Shown: positions 17,135-25,968 of the stretch, one piece after another | Layout: every line of letters begins with the position of its first letter | How positions within the stretch are numbered: position 1 is the first letter of the stretch | Source: JBMOUD01 sp049319665 | Lineage (GTDB): Bacteria > Pseudomonadota > Gammaproteobacteria > Enterobacterales > Enterobacteriaceae | NCBI RefSeq assembly: GCF_049319665.1 | Contig: NZ_JBMOUD010000010.1 | Coordinates: 121,276 to 185,275, forward strand | Reading direction: 5' to 3' | Length of the DNA: 64,000 nt | The notes under the pieces: generated by a model | What the model was told of the DNA's origin: nothing | Databases searched by the model: none | Seen by the model: only the letters and a program-made list of their open reading frames with translations | Program-made: the position numbers and the translations under genes

Positions 17135-17985
17135 CTCTTTCCCTCAAGATTTATGACCGCTTCCATATTTGTCAGGAATGGACGAAAATTCAATTTTTTA
17201 AATTTGTGAAAGCGTTGTAACACAAACCATATTCTAAAGAATTGAAACTGGTTAAACCTCTGCTTACGTATGTCATCATTATCAAGCCCAAAATGATCTT
17301 GACCGGTAAATTTAACTTTAGCCTTCCATTTTCCATCACTGACATCAAGGGTGAGTATTTCTATTTTTGTGGCGTGAATATCGTGGACGGTAATACCCAT
17401 GCCATTTATTTTATCGAATATAAGAGAATTAAACTTAGGGAGTATTGTTGGCTTGATACTCTTACGAAACTCATAGATCTTGTCCTGAGGGTATCCTTTA
17501 CTTACATAATCAACGAGATTATTAATGGTTTCCCTTATCACAGCTTTTGTACTCTTTATTGAATTATCGGAACAGATCTTATTCTCGTAGGCGGCATCTA
17601 ACTGAAAGTCATGAAAATCCGAGCCCGTTGACCACTGAAAGTGCCTTATCATTTGATTAATTAAATTTCGGGATGAGCCCACCCATGCGTAGGGTAGTGA
17701 GGTTGCCTGCATTTCTTCAAAAAGCAACCTCGCGCATTCCTGGACGCTGACAGAGCCACCTCTATGAGCCCCATCATATACCCCCGAAAACCTGGATTGC
17801 GGATTATCAAATGTGGTTAGTCTGGTTAATGTATATGGATCAACAACATTTGAGATATTTTTTAACCCAAACTCTCTTTTTAACCTTTCCTCTGATAGGT
17901 CACCATGTAGCATGTCATTAGCGCCATAGTCATTAAAACGTCTTTGTGTCGTGAATATTGTCTGTGGAAATATGGCATTAGTCAT
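17131..17985 (-). CDS. DUF3289-family protein (candidate effector/toxin)
   Basis: A 284-residue soluble protein without a signal peptide. Several stretches match what I recall of DUF3289: an N-terminal FTTQRRFNDYGANDML and GDLSEERLKREFGL, a central YDGAHRGGSVSVQECARLLF, MIRHFQWSTGSDFHDF, and a C-terminal FTGQDHFGLDNDD followed by FFRIWFVLQR and RPFLTNMEAVI. No catalytic motif is certain. It is the first gene of a two-gene unit with a DUF943 gene. The unit is AT-rich and inserted between ypfH and ypfN, which are close neighbours in E. coli, so it was probably acquired. A toxin role is inference from gene order only. Confidence 0.7.
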   Translation of the reverse strand: MTNAIFPQTIFTTQRRFNDYGANDMLHGDLSEERLKREFGLKNISNVVDPYTLTRLTTFDNPQSRFSGVYDGAHRGGSVSVQECARLLFEEMQATSLPYAWVGSSRNLINQMIRHFQWSTGSDFHDFQLDAAYENKICSDNSIKSTKAVIRETINNLVDYVSKGYPQDKIYEFRKSIKPTILPKFNSLIFDKINGMGITVHDIHATKIEILTLDVSDGKWKAKVKFTGQDHFGLDNDDIRKQRFNQFQFFRIWFVLQRFHKFKKLNFRPFLTNMEAVINLEGKR

Positions 17986-18366
17986 AGATCGTATTCCTTT
18001 ACTCTCATGAAAATAGTGATGATTAATATACCCTCTGGTATAGGCTGAAAATGTAGAGTAGAGCTAAATTTATACTCTTGGAAGTGCCAGTAGTGATTTT
18101 AGGAATTTGTTATATACCCGTGATACTTGACGTTGCCCCTGTGTTTGCTGCGCTGACTGACTTAAATAATCTACCTGGCAGGTATCATCGGGACGCATCC
18201 TCGTGCTGCTTTGAGGCAACATTCCAATTACGTTGGGGAGTCTGGTTGGAACAACAATTCAGTGAGGCTGGGGGAATATCCGGCTGGCAGCACCAACCGG
18301 ATATTTTGATATAGCAGACAACTTCTTAGCAAACTCAGTAGCCAACTATCGCTACCTTGCACAGTG
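17986..18366. other. Gap upstream of the DUF3289 gene with ERIC remnant and hairpin
   Basis: About 380 bases without a convincing gene. It holds an AT-rich probable promoter region for the DUF3289-DUF943 unit (about 17990-18080), a diverged ERIC element (18113-18241) and an inverted repeat at 18275-18305 (AATATCCGG... CCGGATATT) 60 nt past the ypfN stop. A 78-codon frame overlaps the ERIC and is not believed to be a gene. Confidence 0.55.
18113..18241. repeat. Diverged ERIC element
   Basis: It starts TATACCCGTGATACTTGACG and runs to CAATTACGTTGGGGAG, about 129 bp, in the same orientation as the copy at 2411. The core CATCGGGACGC is kept, but the right end has lost the GGGTATA terminus and the central AAGTAAG palindrome has decayed, indicating an old copy. 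Confidence 0.75.
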
Positions 18367-18552
18367 TTATTTCTTCTTCGGCCAGTCGTCTTCGTCGTCC
18401 CACTCGGCGTTATTATCGCGGTGGGGTGGGATCTCTGGTTTATCAGCGAGGTACTTCTTCACATCAACTCGGCTGAGTTCTTTAATGCCGCTGATCAGAA
18501 TACCTGCCAATATGACCAATACGATCCACCAGTAATCTTTAATCCATTCCAT
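18367..18552 (-). CDS. ypfN: YpfN (UPF0370) small membrane protein
   Basis: A 61-residue protein with an N-terminal membrane helix (WWIVLVILAGILISGI) and a charged C-terminal tail rich in Asp, Glu and Lys (NAEWDDEDDWPKKK). It matches E. coli YpfN, which also lies in the dapE cluster. Function is unknown. It starts 18 nt after the M15 peptidase gene and is probably the last gene of the yffB-dapE-peptidase-ypfN operon. Confidence 0.9.
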   Translation of the reverse strand: MEWIKDYWWIVLVILAGILISGIKELSRVDVKKYLADKPEIPPHRDNNAEWDDEDDWPKKK

Positions 18553-18570
18553 GATGTTATGTCCTATTGG

Positions 18571-19257
18571 TTAATCTTGCGTGTTACGAATAAAACGCGG
18601 GTAAATCGTGGCTAAATTTTCAATGACCCATTCAACACCCGCGACATCGCGTCCTTGCCAGGACTCAGTCAGTACCTTTGGTGTCAGCAGCTTTTCACAC
18701 TCGGCAGCCAAAGGACGGTAGCTTAAATGCCAAGGCTCAATGGCAACACCGCCGCGGTCTTTATCAAATGGACGATAGAAACCAAAAGCATCCAGATGGG
18801 CATCTAGCCACAGCGTTAGCGCGTGGAAATAACCCTCCTGCTCATATTCCCAAGGCTCCAGCTGTAACGATTTACCCTCAGGGAGCAGACTAGGATCGTA
18901 GATATCCAAATCACTGCCCCAATGATGGCGACTGGCACCCGGCAACGCCGACCAACGCAGGATAAGTTCACCACGCTGAGCATCGTCAAGATGGCTAATA
19001 TCCACCGGCTGACTGTTCTTATCTAATACTGGTCGCTGGCCGCGGAATTTGCCATTCCAGATAGCTAATTGCCGATCAAAATCACGAAATGTACTGGCTG
19101 GCTGCAGATTAAAACCTGCCTGGCTGGCCTTTAACTGCATAGCAGTAAAAGCCGCCGCGGCTTCTGGCTGCAAGCGGTGGTGTTCATTCAGTGCAACCAG
19201 GTGCTCGGTTGAACGGCCGGTGAGCATTTCATGATTGATTGTCAGGCGGTTTTTCAT
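18571..19257 (-). CDS. M15-family D-alanyl-D-alanine carboxypeptidase-like peptidase
   Basis: A 228-residue zinc peptidase of the VanY/M15 group, which removes terminal D-Ala from peptidoglycan precursors. The metal site is recognisable: SRHHWGSDLDIYD (His112, Asp118 or Asp116) and EPWHLSY (Glu174 catalytic, His177 ligand). I see no signal peptide or membrane helix, so it would act in the cytoplasm unless exported otherwise. I chose ATG at 19257 because it overlaps the dapE stop as ATGA; longer frames lack support. E. coli has no gene here between dapE and ypfN. Confidence 0.85.
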   Translation of the reverse strand: MKNRLTINHEMLTGRSTEHLVALNEHHRLQPEAAAAFTAMQLKASQAGFNLQPASTFRDFDRQLAIWNGKFRGQRPVLDKNSQPVDISHLDDAQRGELILRWSALPGASRHHWGSDLDIYDPSLLPEGKSLQLEPWEYEQEGYFHALTLWLDAHLDAFGFYRPFDKDRGGVAIEPWHLSYRPLAAECEKLLTPKVLTESWQGRDVAGVEWVIENLATIYPRFIRNTQD

Positions 19258-20381
19258 GCCACTAACTGTTCCATAATACGTTGGTACATTCTGCTCAGTA
19301 GCTGCAAGTCGGCGGCGTGTACACACTCATTAATTTTATGAATGGTAGCGTTAACTGGACCCAGCTCAACCACTTGTGCGCCCATCAAGGCAATAAAGCG
19401 GCCATCGGAGGTACCGCCGGTGGTTTGCAACTCTGGTGTGAATTCGGAATAGAGCTGGACAGCATTGACCACTGCATCAACCAGTTCTCCCCGCGGCGTC
19501 AAGAACGGCTGACCGGAGACCACCCAGTTCAGCGTGTAATTAAGCTGATGTCTGTCGAGCAGTTCGGCCACGCGTTGTTTAATCAGCGCATCGGTCAGTT
19601 CGGTACTGAAACGGAAGTTGAACTGGACGTAAAGCTCGCCGGGGATCACGTTATTGCTGCCGGTACCGGCGTTGATATTGGCAATCTGCATACTGGTCGG
19701 TGGGAAGAATTCATTACCGCGATCCCACTCGGTTGCCACCAACTCATTTAATGCTGGCATGGCACGATGCACCGGATTATCAGCCAGATGCGGATAGGCA
19801 ACATGGCCTTGCACCCCGTGAATATGCAGGTTAGCGGTCATAGAGCCGCGACGACCGTTTTTCACCACATCACCGACACGGCTGGTGCTCGATGGCTCAC
19901 CGACTAAGCAATAATCCAGGCGCTCATTGCGCTCCATCAGCGCGTTAACCACTTTAACGGTACCGTTAACCGCACTGGCTTCTTCGTCCGAGGTGATCAG
20001 AAAGGCTAAACGCCCTTGATGATGAGGGTTAGCCGCGACAAAGCGCTCTGCTGCGACCACCATTGCCGCCAGGGAGCCTTTCATATCGGCCGCGCCACGG
20101 CCAAATAGCATGCCATCACGCAAGGCAGGCTCGAACGGTGGTGAGATCCACAAATTAGCATCGCCGGTTGGGACCACATCGGTGTGACCGGCAAATGCCA
20201 AGGTTTTACCTTTACCGCGCGTGGCCCAAAAATTCAGCGTATCGCCAAAATTCATCGCTTCAATATGAAAACCAATAGCCTTAAGACGGGCGATTAATAT
20301 TTCCTGGCAACCGGAATCATCCGGGCTGAGGGAAGGGCGGCGGATTAGCTGTTGTGCTAAATCAACAACGGGACAACTCAT
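19254..20381 (-). CDS. dapE: Succinyl-diaminopimelate desuccinylase
   Basis: Di-zinc hydrolase that releases LL-diaminopimelate from its N-succinyl form, for lysine and peptidoglycan. The product is 375 residues, identical in length to E. coli DapE. His66 and Asp68 (AGHTDVVP), the FGRGAADMKGSLAA metal-bridging segment, SDEEAS and the C-terminal GGTSDGRF and NATIHKINE are all visible. Start ATG at 20381 lies just after the yffB stop, and the stop overlaps the M15 peptidase start. Together yffB, dapE, the peptidase and ypfN form one tight unit. Confidence 0.98.
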   Translation of the reverse strand: MSCPVVDLAQQLIRRPSLSPDDSGCQEILIARLKAIGFHIEAMNFGDTLNFWATRGKGKTLAFAGHTDVVPTGDANLWISPPFEPALRDGMLFGRGAADMKGSLAAMVVAAERFVAANPHHQGRLAFLITSDEEASAVNGTVKVVNALMERNERLDYCLVGEPSSTSRVGDVVKNGRRGSMTANLHIHGVQGHVAYPHLADNPVHRAMPALNELVATEWDRGNEFFPPTSMQIANINAGTGSNNVIPGELYVQFNFRFSTELTDALIKQRVAELLDRHQLNYTLNWVVSGQPFLTPRGELVDAVVNAVQLYSEFTPELQTTGGTSDGRFIALMGAQVVELGPVNATIHKINECVHAADLQLLSRMYQRIMEQLVA

Positions 20382-20382
20382 A

Positions 20383-20769
20383 TTACTGCACCTCGGAGAT
20401 AAACTGTTGATAGCTCTCGGCCTTAAAGCCCAGTAGCGACTGTCCATTCTTATTGGCCAGCAAGAAAGGACGTTTAATGATCGCAGGATGCGCGAGCATC
20501 AAGGCTTTGGCGGCCTGCGGATTATCACAGGCTGCGCGCTCGGCTTCATCGAGCTTACGCCAGGTTGTGCCTCGGGTGTTGAGTAAGGCCTGCCAGTCTT
20601 GTTTATCCATCAGAGTTTGCAAAAGTGCATCGTCCAAACCCTCGACACGATAGTCGTGGAAGCGATAGTCAACGCCGTTCTCTTCTAGCCAGCGACGCGC
20701 TTTCTTGACCGTATCGCAGTTTTTGATGCCATACATAATGAAAGGGGACGTTATCGTTGTTTCGGTCAT
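20383..20769 (-). CDS. yffB: ArsC/Spx-family protein YffB
   Basis: Thioredoxin-fold protein of the ArsC family, about 128 residues. The active-site region is MYGIKNCDTVKKARRWLEEN with one Cys, and RGTTWRKLDEAE and PAIIKRPFLL match E. coli YffB. A role in GSH-dependent thiol reduction has been suggested for the family; no arsenate partner is present. Start is uncertain between ATG at 20778 and 20769; a GAGGG lies upstream of both. It directly precedes dapE with a one-base gap, as in E. coli. Confidence 0.9.
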   Translation of the reverse strand: MTETTITSPFIMYGIKNCDTVKKARRWLEENGVDYRFHDYRVEGLDDALLQTLMDKQDWQALLNTRGTTWRKLDEAERAACDNPQAAKALMLAHPAIIKRPFLLANKNGQSLLGFKAESYQQFISEVQ

Positions 20770-20931
20770 AGGAAACATTACCCTCGATGTGAAATCAGTG
20801 AGCCAAATCCGCAGTCAAACGTCGGTATCGACGAGGCAGCAAAAGCTTGCCGGCTGCGAAAATCAATGGCCCACATAATGCGGTAAAACGCGGCGTGGAT
20901 CTAGACGTAAGGGGAAATTGGATAGGTATTT

Positions 20932-20963
20932 AAGAGAAAAGGAGCAAGGCCAACGACCTTGCC
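20932..20963 (-). terminator. Terminator after the GNAT gene
   Basis: On the minus strand GCAAGG and CCTTGC form a stem with a 7-nt loop, followed by TCCTTTTCTCTT. It lies 25 nt beyond the GNAT stop codon. Confidence 0.65.
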
Positions 20964-20987
20964 ATTTTAGGCTTATATAGCGGTGAA

Positions 20988-21428
20988 TTATTGCGGGATA
21001 TAGCCGGTCTTCTGCATCCGGATAAGATTCTCTTCACTAACGTGGATCATGGCGGTAAGCAAAGGGTTGAAACCGAATTTTTTATAGAAATCTATTTTAT
21101 CGGGTACCGCGTAAATGATCACTTTCCCCAATGGCGTCAGGTCTTGCATGATGCGTTGCATCAGAACTTTTCCGTAACCTTGACCTTGATAGTCAGGATG
21201 GATGGCGACATCACAGACGTAAGACACGGTAGTGAAGTCGCTAATTGCCCGCGCTGCAGCGACAAGCTCGTCGCCTATATAGCCAAAGTAACGAAACTGG
21301 CTGCGGGTAAAAGCCAGTTCTAAGGTGGGTAAGTGGCGCTTATTGAGTCCACTGAGTTCAAGAAGGTCGGCCAGACGCTGCCAATCGATGGCAGGGGAGT
21401 TATGGTCGCTAGTGATTTCTATGGTCAT
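20988..21428 (-). CDS. GNAT-family N-acetyltransferase
   Basis: A 146-residue single-domain acetyltransferase. The acetyl-CoA motif A is VAIHPDYQGQGYGKVLMQRI (about 75-95), and FYKKFGFNPLLTAMI is motif B. The substrate is not predictable from the sequence. ATG at 21428 was chosen because GGAG lies 6 nt upstream. It stands alone between a terminator and the TPR gene on the same strand. Similar proteins occur widely in enterobacteria and bacilli. Confidence 0.85.
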   Translation of the reverse strand: MTIEITSDHNSPAIDWQRLADLLELSGLNKRHLPTLELAFTRSQFRYFGYIGDELVAAARAISDFTTVSYVCDVAIHPDYQGQGYGKVLMQRIMQDLTPLGKVIIYAVPDKIDFYKKFGFNPLLTAMIHVSEENLIRMQKTGYIPQ

Positions 21429-21488
21429 GCCATTCTCCAATAAGCGGATAGTTTATCGGCAAGATAATGGCATAAGAAATCGCGGAAA

Positions 21489-21971
21489 TCATGACCAAAC
21501 GCGGTCTAAATCTTCGCTGTACAACGTCATCGCTCTTTTATATCGGGTGACATGTGGATGCTGGCTGTTTTCTGCCAACAGTAGCAATAATTCGCTTACC
21601 GCACGCTTGTTTTGTCCCAAATTGTACAGGGTCATCGCTCGGAATATTCTCAAATCTACAGCATCGGGAAAGCGTACTAATCCGTTTTCGAACGTTTCGA
21701 GCGATTCTTGATAGCGGCCTAGCGTGCGAAAAGTGCTGCCAAGACCTAAATAGGCCTCTGGTAAGTCTTTTTCTTCCAGATTATTGGCAATAGCCTGCTG
21801 ATAGAAAGGAATCGCTTCTTTTTCAAAGCCTTGTACGTCGTATAACGAGGCTATTTTGTACATCAGTTGGGCCGAATTCGCATAAGCGTCATCTTTCAAT
21901 AAATTTAGCGCGTGCTGTAATGCGGCTTGGTGATGACCTTCTTGTGTAAGTTGATCAATAAGTTGCAACAT
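21489..21971 (-). CDS. Tetratricopeptide-repeat protein
   Basis: A 160-residue protein almost entirely built of TPR-like helical pairs: AQLMYKIASLYDVQGFEKEAIPFYQQAI, LPEAYLGLGSTFRTLGRYQESLETFENGL and VDLRIFRAMTLYNLGQNKRAVSELL (helical units at about 33-60, 67-95 and 100-125) each keep the small/aromatic TPR pattern. There is no signal peptide. The partner is unknown. The best start is ATG at 21971 (MLQLIDQLTQEG); upstream residues are poor. It is separated from the GNAT gene by about 60 nt and may be co-transcribed. Confidence 0.8.
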   Translation of the reverse strand: MLQLIDQLTQEGHHQAALQHALNLLKDDAYANSAQLMYKIASLYDVQGFEKEAIPFYQQAIANNLEEKDLPEAYLGLGSTFRTLGRYQESLETFENGLVRFPDAVDLRIFRAMTLYNLGQNKRAVSELLLLLAENSQHPHVTRYKRAMTLYSEDLDRVWS

Positions 21972-22184
21972 AATTCGGCTGTCCCAAATAAGGATGAAAA
22001 ACAAAATAGTGGGCAGTGGTTATTAAGGCAATATTCATGCCTGTTATTTACCTCTATTACTCAGGTTGAACTGCCGTTTAATAACCAGTTTAAGCAATGT
22101 GATTAGCCTCTAATAATCGGAATAAGCAATTTATTAGTACAAAAAGCGATCGTATAATCCCCGGCGTTACATTACGAGGTTATT

Positions 22185-22244
22185 ATGGTCGAACAAGAGT
22201 TGATTAACTGGAAAGAGTTTATTGAAGCTATGTTGCGCCGCTAG
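22185..22244 (+). CDS. ypfM: YpfM small protein (19 residues)
   Basis: A 19-codon gene: ATG at 22185, product MVEQELINWKEFIEAMLRR, stop TAG at 22242-22244. It matches the experimentally detected E. coli small protein YpfM (ending NWKDFIEVMLRK) and lies in the same place beside acrD. GAGGT is 5 nt upstream of the ATG, and a possible TATAAT -10 (CGTATAATCC) is about 35 nt upstream. It is amphipathic and has no known function. A terminator follows about 80 nt later. Confidence 0.88.
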   Translation: MVEQELINWKEFIEAMLRR

Positions 22245-22322
22245 GCAAAACCAAAACTCAATAAATGACATCATCCAGGTTTGCAAGTTTGTTATACATT
22301 CTTTCACCCGGGTAGAAAATAT

Positions 22323-22360
22323 AAAAGGGCGCTAATAATCATTAGCGCCCTTTTTATTTT
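22323..22360. terminator. Bidirectional terminator between ypfM and acrD
   Basis: AAAAGGGCGCTAAT pairs with ATTAGCGCCCTTTT over an AATC loop, with T-rich sequence after the stem on the plus strand and A-rich before it. It would end both ypfM (+) and acrD (-), whose stop is 34 nt away. Confidence 0.9.
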
Positions 22361-22393
22361 TATCAGCATCCTTGCTGATAAAGAACCGTATAT

Positions 22394-25300
22394 TTATTTC
22401 TGATCTTCAGACGTAGACTCGATTTGCGCCTCGGCCATATCTGCCATCAGTGTATTCGTCGGTTTTCCTGGAAAACGACGGCGCACGAGTACGAAGAACA
22501 ATGGGACGAAGAAAATAGCCAATATCGTCGCCGACAGCATACCGCCGATAACCCCGGTGCCGACCGCATGTTGGCTACCTGAACCTGCACCGTTGCTGAT
22601 TGCCATCGGTAAGACCCCAAATACAAAGGCCAGTGAAGTCATCAAAATCGGGCGCAGGCGCATTCTTGATGCCTCCAGCGTGGCTTCGACCAGTGCTTTC
22701 CCTTTGGCATTTAAATCGTTGGCAAACTCAACAATCAAAATAGCGTTCTTAGCGGACAAACCGATGATGGTCAGCATCCCCACCTGGAAGTAAACATCAT
22801 TCTCCAAACCACGTAATGAAGTGGCGATAACCGCACCGATAACCCCGAGCGGTACGACCAACATCACTGAGAACGGAATCGACCAGCTTTCATAAAGCGC
22901 GGCTAGGCACAGGAACACTACCAGTAGCGAAATGGCATATAAGGCCGGTGCTTGTGAACCCGACAGGCGTTCCTGATAAGAGAGGCCAGTCCACTCCAAC
23001 CCGAATCCAACCGGCAATTTGCTGACCAGTTTTTCCATCTCGTCCATAGCAGTACCGCTACTGACTCCTTTACCTGCTTCACCAACGATCTCCAGCGAGG
23101 AGTAGCCGTTATAGCGCTCCAAACGTGGGGAACCCACCTCCCAATGCGAAGTGGCGAAGGCGGAGAAGGGCACCATCGAACCTGACGCGTTACGGACATA
23201 CCATTTATTGACGTCATCCGGCAGCATGCGGAAAGGTGCCGCTGCTTGCACATAGACTTTTTTCACACGGCCACGGTCAAGGAAATCATTGACATAAGTT
23301 GAGCCCCACGCGGTGCTTAGCGTATCGTTGATGGTATCAACGCTGACGCCTAAGGCTTGCGCTTTGGTCTGATCAATGTCGATTTGCAATTGCGGACTAT
23401 CATCTAAACCATTGTGACGAACGCGAGAAAGCTGTGGATCTTTCGCTGCCATCTCAAGCAATTCATCACGGGCTGCCATTAATGCAGCATGTCCATGTCC
23501 GGCGTGATCTTGTAATTCCATATCAAAACCAGAAGATGTCCCCAAGCCGTTAATAGCGGGTGGACTGCTGGCAATAATTCGTGCTTCCGGGATCTTTTTG
23601 AAGGCCTGTGTCGCGCGATTGATAATATCAAACGAGCTATTGTCGCCTGCGCTGCGTTTTTCCCAAGATGCCAAACGAATAAACATACGCGCAACGTTCT
23701 GTCCGTTACCGCCAGGACCGGCACCGATAGTGGCGAATACTGACAAGACGTCTTGTTTTTCTTTAGTCAGGAAATAGTGTTCAACTTTTTCCACCACTTT
23801 TTGTGTCTGTTGCAAAGTGGAGCCAGGAGGCAACTGGATTTGCACAGTAAAGCGTCCTTGGTCTTCCTGTGGCAGGAACGATGTTGGCAGTTTGATGAAC
23901 ATCCAGCCCAAAGCAACCAGCAGTAATAAATAAACCAGCATATAGCGCAGACCGTGGCGCAGGACACGATTGACCCCACGTTCATAGCGATAACTGTTTT
24001 TATCAAACATGCGGTTAAACCAGCCGAAGAATCCACGTTTACCGTGATGTTCTCCTTTGGCGATAGGTTTAAGCAGGCTGGCACACAGCGCTGGAGTCAG
24101 GGTAAGCGCAACGATAACCGATAACACCATAGCGGCGACGATAGTGATCGAGAACTGACGATAAATCGCGCCGGTCGTGCCGCCGAAGAAGGCCATCGGT
24201 ACAAATACCGCCGACAGTACCATGGTAATACCGACCAGTGCGCTTTGAATCTGCCCCATCGATTTACGCGTGGCTTCTCGCGGACTCAGTCCTTCTTCGC
24301 TCATTACACGCTCGACGTTCTCGACAACGACGATGGCATCATCGACCAACAGCCCGATGGCGAGCACCATTGCAAACATCGTTAGCGTATTGATGCTGTA
24401 GCCAAACTGATGCAGTACCACAAAGGTGCCGAGCAGGACTACCGGCACGGCAATAGTTGGGATCAGCGTCACCCGCAGATTCTGCAAGAAGAGGTACATC
24501 ACTAAAAATACCAGCACAATTGCTTCTACCAACGTTTTGACTACGTCAGTGATGGCCGCTTTAACGAAAGGAGTACTTTCATAGGCAATCTCGGCTTTCA
24601 AACCGTGCGGGAAGTAAGGCTCTAGCTCTTTGATGCGCGCACGTACCGCGGTATCGGTTTGCAGTTCATTGGCGCCAGATGCCAGATTGATACTCATACC
24701 CGATGCCGCTTGGCCATTATAACGGCTTAGCAGAGCGTAGTTTTCCGCACCTAATCCGATAGTTGCCACTTGGCCTAGCGTCACTTGAGAGCCATCTTGA
24801 TTAACTCGTAACGTGATTTTGCTAAATTGTGCCGGCGTTTCTAATTGTGATTGTGCGTTGATACTGGCATTAAGTGCCTGCATATCCACGGACGGTGCAC
24901 CGCCGAGTTGTCCAACGGCAACCTGGCTGTTCTGTGATTTTATCGCGCTCACCACATCATCGGTGGTCAGGTTATAATTATTGAGCTTATTCGGGTCGAG
25001 CCAGATACGCATCGCATATTGCGAACCGTAGGCATCGATACTGCCCACGCCATCTACGCGACTCAATGGGTCCTGAATATTCGACGCAACATAGTCGGAA
25101 ATATCCTGCTTATCCATGCTGCCATCGGTAGAAACAAATGCCACCATCATTAAGCTGGTATCACCGGTTTTAGTAACCGTAATTCCTTGTGATTGTACCG
25201 CTTGAGGCAGACGTTTCATCGCTTGTTGCAACTGATTTTGTACTTGTTGCAGCGCTTCATCTGGGTTGGAGCCAGCAATAAAACTAAGGTTAATCTGTGA

Positions 25301-25561
25301 TTTACCATCGTTGCTACTTTGCGATGACATATACATCAGATTATCCAAGCCAGTCATATTCTGCTCGATAATCTGCGTCACGGTGTTTTCCACCGTTTTC
25401 GCCGACGCGCCAGGATATTGCGCAGTAATACGCACATTAGGTGGGGCTAGCTGTGGGTACTGTTCGACAGGTAACGAGTGAATCGCTAACAGGCCGGACA
25501 GAGAAACAATGATCGCGAGAACCCATGCAAAAATGGGGCGATCGATAAAAAAGTTAGCCAT
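22394..25561 (-). CDS. acrD: RND multidrug efflux pump AcrD
   Basis: Inner-membrane proton-driven efflux transporter that works with AcrA and TolC to export aminoglycosides and other amphiphiles. The product is 1055 residues with the RND layout: first helix near 10-28, large periplasmic loops (about 40-335 and 565-870) and two six-helix bundles. The proton-relay Asp pair is in LLVDDAIVVVENVE (about 406-409). QYPQLAPPNVRITAQYPGAS and the C-terminal FVPLFFVLVRRRFPGKP favour AcrD over AcrB, as does its place beside ypfM. No acrA is adjacent, as in E. coli. Confidence 0.94.
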   Translation of the reverse strand: MANFFIDRPIFAWVLAIIVSLSGLLAIHSLPVEQYPQLAPPNVRITAQYPGASAKTVENTVTQIIEQNMTGLDNLMYMSSQSSNDGKSQINLSFIAGSNPDEALQQVQNQLQQAMKRLPQAVQSQGITVTKTGDTSLMMVAFVSTDGSMDKQDISDYVASNIQDPLSRVDGVGSIDAYGSQYAMRIWLDPNKLNNYNLTTDDVVSAIKSQNSQVAVGQLGGAPSVDMQALNASINAQSQLETPAQFSKITLRVNQDGSQVTLGQVATIGLGAENYALLSRYNGQAASGMSINLASGANELQTDTAVRARIKELEPYFPHGLKAEIAYESTPFVKAAITDVVKTLVEAIVLVFLVMYLFLQNLRVTLIPTIAVPVVLLGTFVVLHQFGYSINTLTMFAMVLAIGLLVDDAIVVVENVERVMSEEGLSPREATRKSMGQIQSALVGITMVLSAVFVPMAFFGGTTGAIYRQFSITIVAAMVLSVIVALTLTPALCASLLKPIAKGEHHGKRGFFGWFNRMFDKNSYRYERGVNRVLRHGLRYMLVYLLLLVALGWMFIKLPTSFLPQEDQGRFTVQIQLPPGSTLQQTQKVVEKVEHYFLTKEKQDVLSVFATIGAGPGGNGQNVARMFIRLASWEKRSAGDNSSFDIINRATQAFKKIPEARIIASSPPAINGLGTSSGFDMELQDHAGHGHAALMAARDELLEMAAKDPQLSRVRHNGLDDSPQLQIDIDQTKAQALGVSVDTINDTLSTAWGSTYVNDFLDRGRVKKVYVQAAAPFRMLPDDVNKWYVRNASGSMVPFSAFATSHWEVGSPRLERYNGYSSLEIVGEAGKGVSSGTAMDEMEKLVSKLPVGFGLEWTGLSYQERLSGSQAPALYAISLLVVFLCLAALYESWSIPFSVMLVVPLGVIGAVIATSLRGLENDVYFQVGMLTIIGLSAKNAILIVEFANDLNAKGKALVEATLEASRMRLRPILMTSLAFVFGVLPMAISNGAGSGSQHAVGTGVIGGMLSATILAIFFVPLFFVLVRRRFPGKPTNTLMADMAEAQIESTSEDQK

Positions 25562-25968
25562 GCGTCAACAACCTCGTTATCACTCAAACAGGATAATTAA
25601 ATAAAGCGATGAACCGGAATTAAATATTATTGTGGTTAAGGAAACCTTAGATTCTTGGCATTGACAGTGCACAAGTCAGAATGATCGCCCAACTCTATGC
25701 ACTTTACTTGGTTAGCGTAAGAACAACGTGAAGAAAAAAAGGAGATGATGTAAAAAACCGCCGTGATGCCTTCTGGGGGAAGAAATCAGTCATTGTTGGT
25801 CACTCCCACTGCGTGAGTGGTTATCTTTCAATATATTGATAATAAAGGATTAAATTGAAATTAATTCGAGTGATGGCCTGAAGCAGAGCGGAAAGCATAT
25901 GTGCTATGTTTATGCACTGCGTCTAAGTTCAGGCCATTGGGGCAGGTTAAATAATGGTTAGTTGCTGA
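25562..25968. other. Gap between the narP-like gene and acrD
   Basis: About 400 bases with no gene. It should hold the acrD promoter (minus strand) near 25570-25750. I did not find a convincing BaeR or other regulator box by eye. In E. coli narQ lies next to acrD; no remnant of narQ is visible in this gap. Confidence 0.5.

Noticed and set aside
17242..17562. 106-codon plus-strand frame opposite the DUF3289 gene
   Set aside because: It is the shadow of the DUF3289 gene, AT-rich and without a ribosome site or a family.
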